Below are positions 16,199 through 25,599 of a stretch of 39,726 nucleotides of DNA, piece after piece. The DNA is from Chitinophagales bacterium (lineage in GTDB: Bacteria > Bacteroidota > Bacteroidia > Chitinophagales > Chitinophagaceae). Under the pieces are notes generated by a model. The model was not told where the DNA came from and did not search any database. It worked only from the letters and a program-made list of their open reading frames with translations. Each line of letters starts with the position of its first letter. The stretch's first letter is position 1. The position numbers were made by a program, and so were the translations under genes. The DNA lies in NCBI GenBank assembly GCA_017303455.1, contig JAFLBM010000032.1, positions 1-39,726 of the forward strand, read 5' to 3'.

Positions 16199-18061
16199 AT
16201 GGCAAAGATTGGAATTAATATAGCAACCGGGAGTTTGCAGCAGCAAGAAATGATCGTAGGTATCGACCTGGGAACAACGAACAGCCTGGTGGCAATCATT
16301 CATCCGGAAAGCAGGAAGCCGGTGGTTCTGAAAGAACATGATGGCAATGCGCTGGTTCCTTCAGTCATTCATTTTGGGGAAGCCGGGTTGGTTTCTGTGG
16401 GGGATGAGGCTAAAAAGTATCTTGTGGCAGAGCCACACAATACTATTTTCTCTGTCAAAAGGCTGATGGGCAAATCCTATAATGATGTAAGGGATTATTC
16501 TTCTTTTTTCACCTACAAAGTAATTGATGATAACAGTGAGAGCCTGGTGAAAGTGCAGGTTGGTGATACCTTTTATTCGCCGATAGAATTATCGTCCTAT
16601 ATTCTGAAAGAATTAAAAGCGAGGGCGGAGCATATTCTGAAAACTCCGGTAACTAAGGCGGTGATCACGGTACCGGCTTATTTTAATGATGCACAGCGAC
16701 AGGCGACAAGAGATGCTGGTCGTTTAGCGGGTCTTGATGTGTTGAGGATAGTTAATGAGCCAACGGCAGCGAGCCTGGCCTATGGGTTGGGTCTCAGGAA
16801 CGATGAGACAAAGACAATTGCGGTATATGATCTGGGTGGCGGGACCTTTGATATTTCTGTACTGAGAATTACTGGTGGAATATTTGAAGTATTATCAACC
16901 AACGGGGATACGTACCTTGGGGGTGATGATTTTGACAGGGCTATAACACAATACTGGTCTGCAAAATTGGGCCTGACGGATGAAGAATTGAATGCCAATA
17001 AAAATATTGCGCAAGAACTTCGTTTGCTGGCTGAAGAAGCCAAAAAACAACTTTCTTCCACTATTGAATTTAAAGGCAGCATTGCAGGGGAAGAACTGGT
17101 GCTAACCAGGGAAGAATTTGAAAAACTGGCAAAACCATTTGTTGACAGAACGATACAGTGTTGTAAAAATGCCATGCAAGATGCGCAGCTAAGTATAACT
17201 GATATAGACGAAGTGGTGATGGTAGGTGGTTCTACAAGAGTACCACTGGCAAAAAAATCAGTGGCTGAATTTTTCGGCAGGGCATTACATGATTCATTAA
17301 ACCCGGATGAAGTGGTGGCTTTGGGAGCAGCTGTACAAGCAGATATTCTAGCCGGCAACAACAAAGATTTTTTATTGCTGGATATTACGCCACTCTCCTT
17401 AGGAATTGAAACGATGGGTGGATTAATGGATGTATTGATACCCCGTAATTCTAAGATACCTTCAAAGGCAGGCAGGCAATATACCACGCAGAAAGATGGT
17501 CAGCCTGGCATGAGAATATCGGTTTACCAGGGGGAGAGAGATCTGGTAAAAGATAATCGGAAATTAGCAGAGTTTAATCTCACCGGTATTCCCGGGATGC
17601 CGGCAGGTTTGCCCAAGGTGGAGATATCTTTCCTGGTGAACGCTGATGGTATCTTAGTGGTTAAAGCAAAAGAACTGCGTAGCGGGGTAGAACAGACTAT
17701 TGAAGTAAAACCTCAGTACGGGTTGACGGATGAAGAAGTAGAAAAGATGCTGCTGGATTCAATTACTCATGCAAAGGAAGATATTAAAACAAGGGCATTG
17801 GTGGAGGCGCAGACTGAAGCGCAGCAGATACTGGATACTACAAGACTATTTGTAGAAAAGAATAAAACCTTTTTACTACAAGAAGAAATTGAAATCACAG
17901 AAGCGTCGATGAAGGACCTGGCGCAAAAAATGTCTTCAACTGATAAAGATGCAATACAGGCAGCTATTGAAAAACTCAACGACATATCAAGACCTTATGC
18001 AGAAAGATTAATGGACCATGCCATATCAACAGCCATGAAGGGCAAGAGTATAACAGAATAA
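16199..18061 (+). CDS. hscA: Hsp70-family chaperone, HscA-like (Fe-S cluster assembly) or DnaK
   Basis: 620 residues from ATG 16199. The reading frame extends upstream to 16112, but that ATG is fused to the preceding terminator hairpin, so it is rejected. ATPase-domain signatures are complete: IVGIDLGTTNSLVAI, YDLGGGTFDISVL and VVMVGGSTRVPLAKK, followed by the substrate-binding domain (DITPLSLGIETMGG) and a helical lid. The N-terminal extension MAKIGINIATGSLQQQE before the ATPase and the total length, close to E. coli HscA (616), fit HscA-type chaperones, which release Fe-S clusters from the IscU scaffold. No hscB, iscU or fdx lies nearby, so the HscA name rests on the sequence pattern. It ends four bases from the stop codon of the convergent gene. 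Confidence 0.78.
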   Translation: MAKIGINIATGSLQQQEMIVGIDLGTTNSLVAIIHPESRKPVVLKEHDGNALVPSVIHFGEAGLVSVGDEAKKYLVAEPHNTIFSVKRLMGKSYNDVRDYSSFFTYKVIDDNSESLVKVQVGDTFYSPIELSSYILKELKARAEHILKTPVTKAVITVPAYFNDAQRQATRDAGRLAGLDVLRIVNEPTAASLAYGLGLRNDETKTIAVYDLGGGTFDISVLRITGGIFEVLSTNGDTYLGGDDFDRAITQYWSAKLGLTDEELNANKNIAQELRLLAEEAKKQLSSTIEFKGSIAGEELVLTREEFEKLAKPFVDRTIQCCKNAMQDAQLSITDIDEVVMVGGSTRVPLAKKSVAEFFGRALHDSLNPDEVVALGAAVQADILAGNNKDFLLLDITPLSLGIETMGGLMDVLIPRNSKIPSKAGRQYTTQKDGQPGMRISVYQGERDLVKDNRKLAEFNLTGIPGMPAGLPKVEISFLVNADGILVVKAKELRSGVEQTIEVKPQYGLTDEEVEKMLLDSITHAKEDIKTRALVEAQTEAQQILDTTRLFVEKNKTFLLQEEIEITEASMKDLAQKMSSTDKDAIQAAIEKLNDISRPYAERLMDHAISTAMKGKSITE

Positions 18062-18065
18062 GCAT

Positions 18066-19655
18066 TCAGCGTAGTACCGCCTCAAGTATTTTATAAGAAA
18101 CTGTTTCTGCCAGAGTTGTAGCGGGGAAAGAAAGCATTGATGCTCTTTTTACTGCTAAGCTGTCTTTTTTATCAATCACAAAGATCAAATCTCTTCCTTT
18201 CCAGGATGGATCAGTTTCGCCGGATTCAATAAAGCGGGAAAGCGCTGCTTTCTTTTGAGCAACATGTGGGGTGGTAAAAGGATGGGAGAGCCAGGGGTGG
18301 GCACTTGTGTAAACAGTACTCATGTAAGGGATCAGTTCATCTGCGCCGATAATTAAGGATTGGTTTGTCGTATGCTTTTTTAGCAGTGCAAATATTTCTT
18401 CTTGTTCAGAATTCAAATAAGAAGTAGACGGAGAGGTCCCCCTCGCTCTGGACTGGCTATATATCCATAGCAGGTTGTCAGAAAAGAAGAGTAACACAAA
18501 TGATCCAAGAATGAATTTTTGGAAAACTGATGTAGTTAATTTGCTAAAGAGGTAATGTAAAGCTGGTATTCCCAGGAGGAATAAAGACGTCCAGATATAA
18601 CCCCTGGTAAAATGCAGGGGCTGCATTGGTTTTATTATCATCTCATGATTAGCTAGGCTGAATGCTACAAGGAACCAGAGCAGGAATAAACGGTTTTGAC
18701 TCTGTGAAAAAAACTTTCCTGGTTTATTTATTTTCCAAACACTCAGTAAAGCTAACAGGCCTGTGATGCAATAAGCAGGTATGATGCTGAAAAAACGAAG
18801 TCGCCAGTTCAGTGCATATTGCTCATTCACGGAGCGGTGATCATCAAATTGATTGAGATAATAAAGGTAATAATACAGGTGAAAGAGCAAGATCAGTAAC
18901 TCGCCAATAACAAGCCAGGCAGGAATATTTTTATTTTTGAATACTATTTTTTCGGCCAGTAACCAGGCACTTGCGATGCCTAAAAGCTCAATACCAGTAA
19001 AAGGATGTGATATTGAAAGAATGGCTGATATCACCAGTACAGCTGCCCATTTTTGTTTTAAGATGCAATAAATCACTGAAAGGAACAGCAAATGATAATA
19101 GGCTTCACAAGAGAAAAATAACGACCTGCCGAAATTGAGCCCCCACCAGCCTGATCCGGGATCAAGGAAGAAAATACTATTTACAGTTGAAGATCCGTAA
19201 AGCAGCTGCGCAATAAATCCAGACAGGGTCAGTAAACCCCCACCCCAGGCAAATAGCCAGATGCTGATAGTCCTGTATTTACTAGCGGGAAACACATGAT
19301 CATAGATGGAAATAAGCAACCGGAAACAAATAAGTGAACAGATCAGCGTAAAAGGGATCAATATCCAGCCAGGCGGAATGCCTGCTTTTAAGAGACCTGC
19401 AAAAAGTATTGTCTGCGTTTGAAAATATATGGGTTGATAGTCATCAGCATCATTAAAGGGGTTGCTGTAGAAGATACCTCCCTTGTCACTGTCAAGATAC
19501 TGTTTGGCATACGCCACATACGATACATTGTCATGTTGTATAAAACCGGTTGGCTGCAGGTCATTGGAGTGATTAAAAAGATAGCCAAGAAAGAAAACAA
19601 GCATTGGTGCCGTCAGCAATAAAGCAAATAACCAGTTTCTTGATTTTGGGGTCAT
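18066..19655 (-). CDS. Polytopic membrane protein, possible GT-C glycosyltransferase
   Basis: 529 residues with roughly ten hydrophobic helices. The first periplasmic loop (about 35-70) contains QHDNVSYVAYAKQYLDSD, a position and composition resembling the acidic loop motif of GT-C glycosyltransferases that use polyprenyl-phosphate sugars. The C-terminal ~120 residues are soluble and mixed alpha/beta. The start codon overlaps the stop of the YfhO gene upstream (ATGA at 19652-19655), showing translational coupling. It is the last gene of the six-gene block. The exact family is not recognised; the GT-C reading comes from topology and context. Confidence 0.65.
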   Translation of the reverse strand: MTPKSRNWLFALLLTAPMLVFFLGYLFNHSNDLQPTGFIQHDNVSYVAYAKQYLDSDKGGIFYSNPFNDADDYQPIYFQTQTILFAGLLKAGIPPGWILIPFTLICSLICFRLLISIYDHVFPASKYRTISIWLFAWGGGLLTLSGFIAQLLYGSSTVNSIFFLDPGSGWWGLNFGRSLFFSCEAYYHLLFLSVIYCILKQKWAAVLVISAILSISHPFTGIELLGIASAWLLAEKIVFKNKNIPAWLVIGELLILLFHLYYYLYYLNQFDDHRSVNEQYALNWRLRFFSIIPAYCITGLLALLSVWKINKPGKFFSQSQNRLFLLWFLVAFSLANHEMIIKPMQPLHFTRGYIWTSLFLLGIPALHYLFSKLTTSVFQKFILGSFVLLFFSDNLLWIYSQSRARGTSPSTSYLNSEQEEIFALLKKHTTNQSLIIGADELIPYMSTVYTSAHPWLSHPFTTPHVAQKKAALSRFIESGETDPSWKGRDLIFVIDKKDSLAVKRASMLSFPATTLAETVSYKILEAVLR

Positions 19656-21778
19656 TCGGATGTTTTCTTTTTAACAAGCTGTAAGATAAAGAATATAGAA
19701 ATCAGCAGCAGGGTAAACGAGGAAACATATACAGCAACCCGGATAAAATCATGTGGACCCAATTTGAACTTAATAGTATGTTTTCCTGCAGATACTGGTA
19801 CACTCATAAAAGCCCGGTTGGTGCGGTAAACGGGTATTTCAATATTGTCTTCAAAAGCCCGCCAGCCATGGTGATATTGCTGGAAGAGATTTAGCAAGCC
19901 CTTGTTGGTTGCAGCAATCTCCAATTCAATCTTGTTGGGCTCAAACTTTACAACGGAGATTGTGCCGGTTGTATGAGCTTCGATTTCTATTGTCCTGCCA
20001 ATTCGTTCAAACAATACTAATCTGCCGCTGTCGGGCAATACTGCCGTTGATAACACAGTGCTGTCGGAAAAATAGACGAAAGGATAATTGTTTAATGCCT
20101 TTCTCAGGATTGTATCTTTTAGGAAATTAATGTAGTGAGTGCTGATGGTTGGCGTGATAACATGGTCTTGTATACTGATTGTTTTATTATAGAATTTTTC
20201 CTGTCCAAGGGGAGAAACTGTTGAGGGATCAGCACCAGTAGTCGTTACGGGTTTTGCTATCTCGGTAAGGGGATAATTTTTAGGGGATGAAGCTATATAT
20301 TGATCGATAACTGATGTCTTAACCTGTGAGATAAAGGTAAAGGGTAAAGCCATCCAGCAGAAGATAATGGCATTAGCGATCACCAGGGCCGGGATATATT
20401 TCTTCCAACCCTTCCAAACGGCCAAAAGGAAAAAACTGATAAATGCGATCTGAATAATGCCCTGCATAACTGCAATATCAACATAGCTGAGTTTATCAAG
20501 AAGGGCTTTTCCTTTCTCCGGGATGATGAGTTGAGGCAGACCGTTTTTAATTATGTAATAGGTTAGAATACAAAAAAGCAAAATGATAAGCGCTGCTGCG
20601 AGTATTTTTATTTTTTTACTAGCCGCATCTTTAGTTACCAGGAAGGTATTCAGTACGGGAGCCGCTATTAAAATAATACCTATTGTAGTGAATATCCGCA
20701 TGGAAGCCGGATGCCTGAATGAATTCATAAAAGGCAGGAAACGATGGCACCATTCTCTTACGGGGGTAGCATCTCCCAGGCTGAAAAGAAAAGAAAAGAG
20801 GATTAGGGCACCAATAAATTTATAGACAGGTTTCAGTTTTCCCGCCAAAGCCAGCAGGAAAAACACTAGAATAAATATTCCTGTTGATGCATTCCTGGCA
20901 GTCAGGTCGGTTTGCAGTAAGGGATGACTTCTGGATACAGCAGAAGGTAATAAATAAGATATGCTGCTGAAAGGAGGAAATGCATTGGTTTGTATCCTTT
21001 CAAGACTGGCCCCGTTTCCTCTATCATAATATCCAAAAAAGTCCCACCAGGATAGAACAGCGGGGCTAACGATAAGAAGGAAAATAATGGCTGCGACTAT
21101 GGTAAATGCCAAAACAGGTTTTAGTGACTTCTCTTTATAATGACGAATTGCCCAGAAAATAAAACCGGTAAGAAGTACATACAGGCAATAGATAAAAAAA
21201 CTGGGATAGCCTGCTGTGAGTAATAAACTAAGAGCAAGAGTGAATTTTAATGCAGTCTTCAGTAGGGGTTTATTTAACAGGCGATAGAAATAGAGAAAAA
21301 CAAAAGGAAGATAAGCTGCACTGGTTATCCAGGGAATGATGGAACCGCTGTCGGTCATAAAACCACAACATAGATAAGCAGTGGCTGCGATGACGGAGGT
21401 AACAGCGTTATTATTAAATTCTTTTACCAGCTTAAACATCCCGGCAGCAGCAATAAACAAATAGAATAGCAATTCCCATTGCAGAACGGCCAGGTTATAC
21501 TGTGTGAAAAGAGAAATGAACATGACAACAGGATTCCATACCCCGCTTTGTATATCACTATGTAATGGAAGGCCTGTATACAAGTAGGGATTCCACCAGG
21601 GGAAATGACCGTTTTGTATCGCTTCGCTGATATGGTAGCGGTAAGGAAGAAAATAAACTAAAGCATCATTCTTGAGGCTGAATATGTGAAAGGTCAACGG
21701 CCAATAAGCAATAAGAGTGATCAGCAGTAAAAGCAGGTAATGCCTTCGGGTTAAAAAAAAAGTACTGATCTTTTGCAT
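19652..21778 (-). CDS. YfhO-family membrane protein
   Basis: About 708 residues from the ATG at 21778, which sits one base after the upstream methyltransferase stop; an ATG 39 bases further up is in frame but would overlap that gene. It has a dozen or more hydrophobic helices. The first extracytoplasmic loop (KNDALVYFLPYRYHISEAIQNG...PWWNPYLYTGLPLHSD) is characteristic of the YfhO family, as is the C-terminal soluble beta-rich domain followed by a last helix. Characterised Gram-positive YfhO members glycosylate lipoteichoic acid using lipid-linked sugar; the role in Bacteroidota is not known to me. Its neighbours (GT2, methyltransferase, acyltransferase) support a function in decorating a surface glycan or lipid. 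Confidence 0.85.
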   Translation of the reverse strand: MQKISTFFLTRRHYLLLLLITLIAYWPLTFHIFSLKNDALVYFLPYRYHISEAIQNGHFPWWNPYLYTGLPLHSDIQSGVWNPVVMFISLFTQYNLAVLQWELLFYLFIAAAGMFKLVKEFNNNAVTSVIAATAYLCCGFMTDSGSIIPWITSAAYLPFVFLYFYRLLNKPLLKTALKFTLALSLLLTAGYPSFFIYCLYVLLTGFIFWAIRHYKEKSLKPVLAFTIVAAIIFLLIVSPAVLSWWDFFGYYDRGNGASLERIQTNAFPPFSSISYLLPSAVSRSHPLLQTDLTARNASTGIFILVFFLLALAGKLKPVYKFIGALILFSFLFSLGDATPVREWCHRFLPFMNSFRHPASMRIFTTIGIILIAAPVLNTFLVTKDAASKKIKILAAALIILLFCILTYYIIKNGLPQLIIPEKGKALLDKLSYVDIAVMQGIIQIAFISFFLLAVWKGWKKYIPALVIANAIIFCWMALPFTFISQVKTSVIDQYIASSPKNYPLTEIAKPVTTTGADPSTVSPLGQEKFYNKTISIQDHVITPTISTHYINFLKDTILRKALNNYPFVYFSDSTVLSTAVLPDSGRLVLFERIGRTIEIEAHTTGTISVVKFEPNKIELEIAATNKGLLNLFQQYHHGWRAFEDNIEIPVYRTNRAFMSVPVSAGKHTIKFKLGPHDFIRVAVYVSSFTLLLISIFFILQLVKKKTSE

Positions 21779-21779
21779 A

Positions 21780-22490
21780 TTATTGTTTCTTCCAGACAGC
21801 CAAAATACTTTTTCCAAAGGAATAAAAGAAAATACGATCTGTGATTTTCGACATCGGGATCATCCATTGATCCCATAACTGAACCTGTTTCTTTGCAGGG
21901 TATGATTGCCGTAATAATATTTTATTCAGCAGGGAGGCGAAAAAACCAATGGAATCAAGGTAAGTAACTTTTCTCTTCGTTAAAGAAGCTGGCTGAATTG
22001 CTGATAAAGTTTTCCGGTTATATCTTCTGTAATGACCAATTGCTTTGTCAAAAGGGCTGAATAAAAACTGGAAAGCAGGAGAGAGGATGATAAGATACCC
22101 TCCCTGAACCAGGAGATCAGTTGCTTTCTTTAGTTCAGCTGCATCGTTTTCTATATGCTCAAGCACATCTATATAAATGATACAGTCAAACTTTTCATTC
22201 TTATCTACTGAATTTAATGTCCCTTGTACTGCTCTGCAATTGGATGGTAATATGTTATCATTTATCTTTTGTTGCAGAGTTTGCCACATTGTTTCATCAG
22301 GCTCTAATAACAGCCAGTTATCAGCATTGCCCTTGTTCAATAAAAGGGTGGTTCCTCCAATACCTGCACCAACTTCCAAGACTCTCCCTTTCAAGAATAC
22401 TGATATGTGGCTGGCGAAATAGTTTTTCCAGTTAGTGGCTTTTTCAAAAAGCTGTAATTCTTCCCCCGGGTATTTGTAATCTTTACTCAT
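21780..22490 (-). CDS. Class I SAM-dependent methyltransferase
   Basis: 236 residues. The SAM-binding motif I is VLEVGAGIGGTTLL (about 37-50), the motif II region is FDCIIYIDVLEHIEND, and motif III is GGYLIILSPAFQFLF. A segment SPFDKAIGHYRRYNRKTL is typical of methyltransferases linked to sugar or lipid biosynthesis loci. The C-terminus has a weak hydrophobic patch near the membrane-active neighbours' context. It overlaps the upstream GT2 gene by four bases (ATGA at 22487-22490) and is followed after one base by the YfhO gene. The methyl acceptor is unknown; a sugar or polyprenyl-linked intermediate is inferred. Confidence 0.85.
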   Translation of the reverse strand: MSKDYKYPGEELQLFEKATNWKNYFASHISVFLKGRVLEVGAGIGGTTLLLNKGNADNWLLLEPDETMWQTLQQKINDNILPSNCRAVQGTLNSVDKNEKFDCIIYIDVLEHIENDAAELKKATDLLVQGGYLIILSPAFQFLFSPFDKAIGHYRRYNRKTLSAIQPASLTKRKVTYLDSIGFFASLLNKILLRQSYPAKKQVQLWDQWMIPMSKITDRIFFYSFGKSILAVWKKQ

Positions 22491-23434
22491 GCAGTGATTG
22501 TTTCAACGGCACTTGTATAATCTTTATAGTGATGGGCCGGCACAAATTTTCGCTGGGACTCAGAGGAAAAATACAGGAACATCGTAACAAGAGATAGCAG
22601 GAAACTCTGGAGCAGCACAATAAGCATTGATGACATAACGGTGGATGTCCAGCCCGGAATGGCTAATGTAGTGAAGGTTTTAACACCAAGCAGGGTAAGA
22701 ATGATCAGTAAAGAAAAACCTATGAGACAGCAGGAGAAAATCAGCAGGCGGCCGGCAATGATCTCCATGAATACTGATATGGCTCCTAACCCCAGCAGTA
22801 ACAATTTGCTGAAGTTCATTTTAGATTGTCCCGCATACCTGGTTCCTTTGTGGGTTTGTATGGTTGAATAGGCCAGTCCTGATTTTAAAATTCCTCCTGC
22901 AAGATGACTCCATATTTCACTGTAATAAACTATTTTATCAAGGGAAGATTTGGGCATGATCATAAAATTGCCAAAGGAAATTTTCCGGCCGGTAAGCCAT
23001 CTGAAACTGATTTTATAAAGCCAGTAAAATAATTTGAACAGCAGGTCTTCCCGGCGGGAGCTGCGGTGGGCAAAAATGATAGCATTATTTTTTTTCTCTG
23101 CAGCCAGCAATAATTCAAGGGCATCTTCAGGCCGGTCTTCGCCATCTGTATCCATGATCAGTACCTTGTCGCAGCTAATGTTCTCTTTAATATACGCTAA
23201 CCCAATTGCCAAAGCTTTCTGGTGCCCGATATTCCGCTGCAGGTGCAATACCTGTATAGGGAAAGGTGTACCTGTGGTGATTTTTAATTCCTCAGTGGAG
23301 CCATCGTTTATAATCAGAATACTGAAACGATAATCTTTGAGATGAGAAAATGTTCTTGCCAGTTCGGTCAAGAGCCGGTTAAGCGATTCTCCGTCGTTAA
23401 GTAAAGGACACAATATGGTTACATTCTTTTGCAT
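22487..23434 (-). CDS. Glycosyltransferase family 2, polyprenyl-phosphate sugar synthase type
   Basis: About 315 residues from the ATG at 23434; an in-frame ATG at 23464 would add ten residues before the first beta strand. The GT-A fold shows VTILCPLLNDGES, the nucleotide-binding IINDGST, and the metal-binding DxD in LIMDTDGEDRPED. The C-terminal third has two or three membrane helices (around 225-310), the layout of GtrB/DPM1-like enzymes that load a sugar onto undecaprenyl phosphate. This fits a three-component glycosylation scheme with the two polytopic proteins downstream. It overlaps the methyltransferase gene by 4 bp. Confidence 0.88.
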   Translation of the reverse strand: MQKNVTILCPLLNDGESLNRLLTELARTFSHLKDYRFSILIINDGSTEELKITTGTPFPIQVLHLQRNIGHQKALAIGLAYIKENISCDKVLIMDTDGEDRPEDALELLLAAEKKNNAIIFAHRSSRREDLLFKLFYWLYKISFRWLTGRKISFGNFMIMPKSSLDKIVYYSEIWSHLAGGILKSGLAYSTIQTHKGTRYAGQSKMNFSKLLLLGLGAISVFMEIIAGRLLIFSCCLIGFSLLIILTLLGVKTFTTLAIPGWTSTVMSSMLIVLLQSFLLSLVTMFLYFSSESQRKFVPAHHYKDYTSAVETITA

Positions 23435-23488
23435 GGGCTGGTTTAAAGATACAATGCAGGTCATTTATAATGAAATACCTGCAGGCGA

Positions 23489-24580
23489 TCAGTTGCTGTA
23501 CTTTGTTTTGAGTTTAAGGAAATAGCTTTCAAAATAATGATAACTCAGCCAGCTCAGCAGAATTGCACAGCCGGCTGCGGTTATGGAAATAGTCAGTTGA
23601 GCTCCTATGCCGGGTATTTTTTTCTTAACCATATCCAGTAAATAACTATTCATAACCAGGTATACAGGCCAGTGAAATATATAAAATGAATAGGAGATGC
23701 GTCCAAAAAATTTGAGTAAAGGGATATTAAAGATAAAGTTGATGATCTTTGTTTCCCTGTTGACAGCCTCATATACTAATAAGCCAAACATCATGGCAAA
23801 AGTGCTGTAACCTACCAGGCCTGTGTAAGGAAATGAAAAAGAATAGAAACGGTTGATGAAATAGAAAAGAAAATTAATGGCTGCAAAACTCAGTACGATG
23901 ACTGCTGTATTCTTTTTGATGAACTCAAAATTCATGTGCTTTAATAAGGCAACAAGGCAGCCAATGCAAATACCATCAATACGGGTGAAGGTATAAAGAT
24001 TGTAATAAGCGAGGTTTTCAATTTTACAGATCCACAAACCAAAGCGAAAAAGGATCACCAGTGATAAAAGGGTACAAATAAATATCAAAAGATACTTTGG
24101 TTTTTTGAGTAAAAGAATCACCAGCGGCCAGAAAATATAGAACTGTTCTTCCACCGCTAATGACCAGTAGTGATTCAGTATATGAGCATTATTAGGGTCT
24201 TTAAATATATACAACCAGTTTTGCAGGTAGGTCCACAGGAAAAACTGGTTATTGGTATAATAATCCCATTGAATATTCGGAGAAGTAAAGACCGGAAGCA
24301 TAAAAAGGAAGATAATAAGGCTCAGGTAGTATAAGGGGAATATCCGCAGCACCCGGCGCATATAAAAATTGCGCAGGAAATTGGGTTTCCCCACCGCATT
24401 CATTAATATATCAGTGATCAGGAAGCCTGATAGTACAAAGAAGAGGTCAACTCCGAGCCAACCAAAATAAGACTGTTGAATGAAACCGAAATTGTGATAA
24501 AGCACCACCAGCAGGATAGCCATGCCCCGGAGGCCGTCTAAGGCAGGATAATAGGACCTGTTCGCAGTAACAGCTGTCAT
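23489..24580 (-). CDS. Acyltransferase family 3 (OafA/YrhL-like)
   Basis: 363 residues with about ten membrane helices. The signature N-terminus YYPALDGLRGMAILLVVLYHN contains the conserved His of the family, followed by GWLGVDLFFVLSGFLIT and NHYWSLAVEEQFYIFWP, all classical acyltransferase-3 motifs. Members transfer acetyl or other acyl groups onto extracytoplasmic sugars such as O-antigen or peptidoglycan. It lacks the additional SGNH domain found in some family members. It lies 21 bp after ribE and is followed by the GT2 gene on the same strand, supporting a role in surface-glycan modification. Confidence 0.9.
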   Translation of the reverse strand: MTAVTANRSYYPALDGLRGMAILLVVLYHNFGFIQQSYFGWLGVDLFFVLSGFLITDILMNAVGKPNFLRNFYMRRVLRIFPLYYLSLIIFLFMLPVFTSPNIQWDYYTNNQFFLWTYLQNWLYIFKDPNNAHILNHYWSLAVEEQFYIFWPLVILLLKKPKYLLIFICTLLSLVILFRFGLWICKIENLAYYNLYTFTRIDGICIGCLVALLKHMNFEFIKKNTAVIVLSFAAINFLFYFINRFYSFSFPYTGLVGYSTFAMMFGLLVYEAVNRETKIINFIFNIPLLKFFGRISYSFYIFHWPVYLVMNSYLLDMVKKKIPGIGAQLTISITAAGCAILLSWLSYHYFESYFLKLKTKYSN

Positions 24581-24601
24581 GCAGGGGGAGAAATGGGTTA
24601 G

Positions 24602-25195
24602 TTATTTCTCTTTCAAAGATAATCTTCTCAGCAGATACTTACCCAAGAGGTCAAATTCGAGATTTACGGTGTCACCTTTATGAATGGTATGAATATTTGT
24701 GTGCTCGAAGGTGAAAGGGATGATAGCAACTGTAAAGCTCTTCTTTTTGACATTAAAAACTGTAAGGCTGATGCCATTCACAGCTATGGAGCCTTTTTCG
24801 ATAATGAGTTCTGCAAATTGGGCCGGAAATCCAAATTCGAATTCCCAACTACCTTCCTTTTCCTTCCGTTTCAGACAGGTTCCGGTGGTATCCACATGGC
24901 CTTGTACAAAATGACCATCCAGCCGCCCGTTAACCGGCAGGCATCTTTCTATATTGACCAGGCTGCCGGCGGCCCATTTTCCAAGATCTGTTTTTTGCAG
25001 GGTCTCGTCAATGGCCGTTACACGATGGCTATTATCCCTGGTTTCTTCCACGGTCAGGCAAACCCCGCTATGGCTCACACTTTGGTCAATTTTTAGCTCG
25101 GGTGAAAGGGTAGATTCTATCCAGAATGTTTTGTTCGATCCGTTGGATATGACCTCTTTAACTGTCCCGGTCGCCTCGATTATTCCTGTAAACAT
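24602..25195 (-). CDS. ribE: Riboflavin synthase, alpha subunit
   Basis: 197 residues, the usual length. It catalyses dismutation of two 6,7-dimethyl-8-ribityllumazine molecules to riboflavin in the cytosol. The two lumazine-binding repeats are visible: the first starts MFTGIIEATGTV with SHSGVCLTV, the second starts near GHFVQGHVDTTGT with IAVNGISLTV. It is the first gene of the minus-strand block, 21 bp before the acyltransferase gene; no other riboflavin genes are in the window. No FMN riboswitch is recognisable in the 140 bp upstream that it shares with divergent rpsU. Confidence 0.96.
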   Translation of the reverse strand: MFTGIIEATGTVKEVISNGSNKTFWIESTLSPELKIDQSVSHSGVCLTVEETRDNSHRVTAIDETLQKTDLGKWAAGSLVNIERCLPVNGRLDGHFVQGHVDTTGTCLKRKEKEGSWEFEFGFPAQFAELIIEKGSIAVNGISLTVFNVKKKSFTVAIIPFTFEHTNIHTIHKGDTVNLEFDLLGKYLLRRLSLKEK

Positions 25196-25292
25196 GACTG
25201 CAAATTAGCTGTTATTGGCGGTTTTAGAATAACCCGAAATGGGGGAACAAACTTTTAAAGCCTGGAATCTTCCGATTTCAAACTTTTCCCTA

Positions 25293-25300
25293 TATCTTTG
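25293..25300 (+). promoter_or_regulatory. -7 promoter element of rpsU
   Basis: TATCTTTG matches the Bacteroidota -7 consensus TAnnTTTG and lies 35 bases before the rpsU start. A weaker T-rich region lies upstream, but no exact TTTG at the -33 distance is seen. Confidence 0.6.
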
Positions 25301-25334
25301 CGACTCTAAAAAAAATACCAGGGAGGTATATACC

Positions 25335-25532
25335 ATGTTAATTATTGATTCAAAAGATTGCGAAAACATTGACAAAGCGCTGAAGAAGTACAAAAAGAAG
25401 TTTGAAAAATCTAAAGTATTGCTTCAGTTGCGTGAACGTCAGAGTTTCACCAAGCCATCTGTAAAACGGAGAGGCCAGGTGCTGAAGGCGATCTACAAAC
25501 AGAACATAGCCAGCGGCAAAATAGAGGGTTAA
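25335..25532 (+). CDS. rpsU: 30S ribosomal protein S21
   Basis: 65 residues from the ATG at 25335. The frame is open further upstream, but that part crosses the promoter and has no family similarity. An AGG-containing ribosome-binding site (GGGAGG, 25321-25326) precedes the start. The sequence is short and highly basic (KALKKYKKKFEKSK...LRERQSFTKPSVKRRGQVLKA), typical of bS21, which sits on the 30S platform near the anti-Shine-Dalgarno region and helps initiation. A strong terminator follows. The rpsU-xerC-hpf order is common in Bacteroidota. Confidence 0.95.
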   Translation: MLIIDSKDCENIDKALKKYKKKFEKSKVLLQLRERQSFTKPSVKRRGQVLKAIYKQNIASGKIEG

Positions 25533-25558
25533 TTCGTTAGCCTTTTCCGATAATAGGA

Positions 25559-25598
25559 GATAGCTGCAAAGTTTTATAGCTTTGTAGCTATCTTTTTT
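25559..25598 (+). terminator. rpsU terminator, abutting the xerC start codon
   Basis: GATAGCTGCAAAG (25559-25571) pairs with CTTTGTAGCTATC (25580-25592) with one G-T pair around an 8-base loop, followed by TTTTTTT. The T run ends at most two bases before the xerC ATG at 25600. The loop and right arm also contain TAGCTTTG (25577-25584), which fits the TAnnTTTG -7 element. Confidence 0.85.
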
Positions 25599-25599
25599 T

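Noticed and set aside
16780..17487. 235-codon open frame on the minus strand inside hscA
   Set aside because: Ser/Pro-rich antisense shadow of a well-conserved chaperone gene, with no domain signature.
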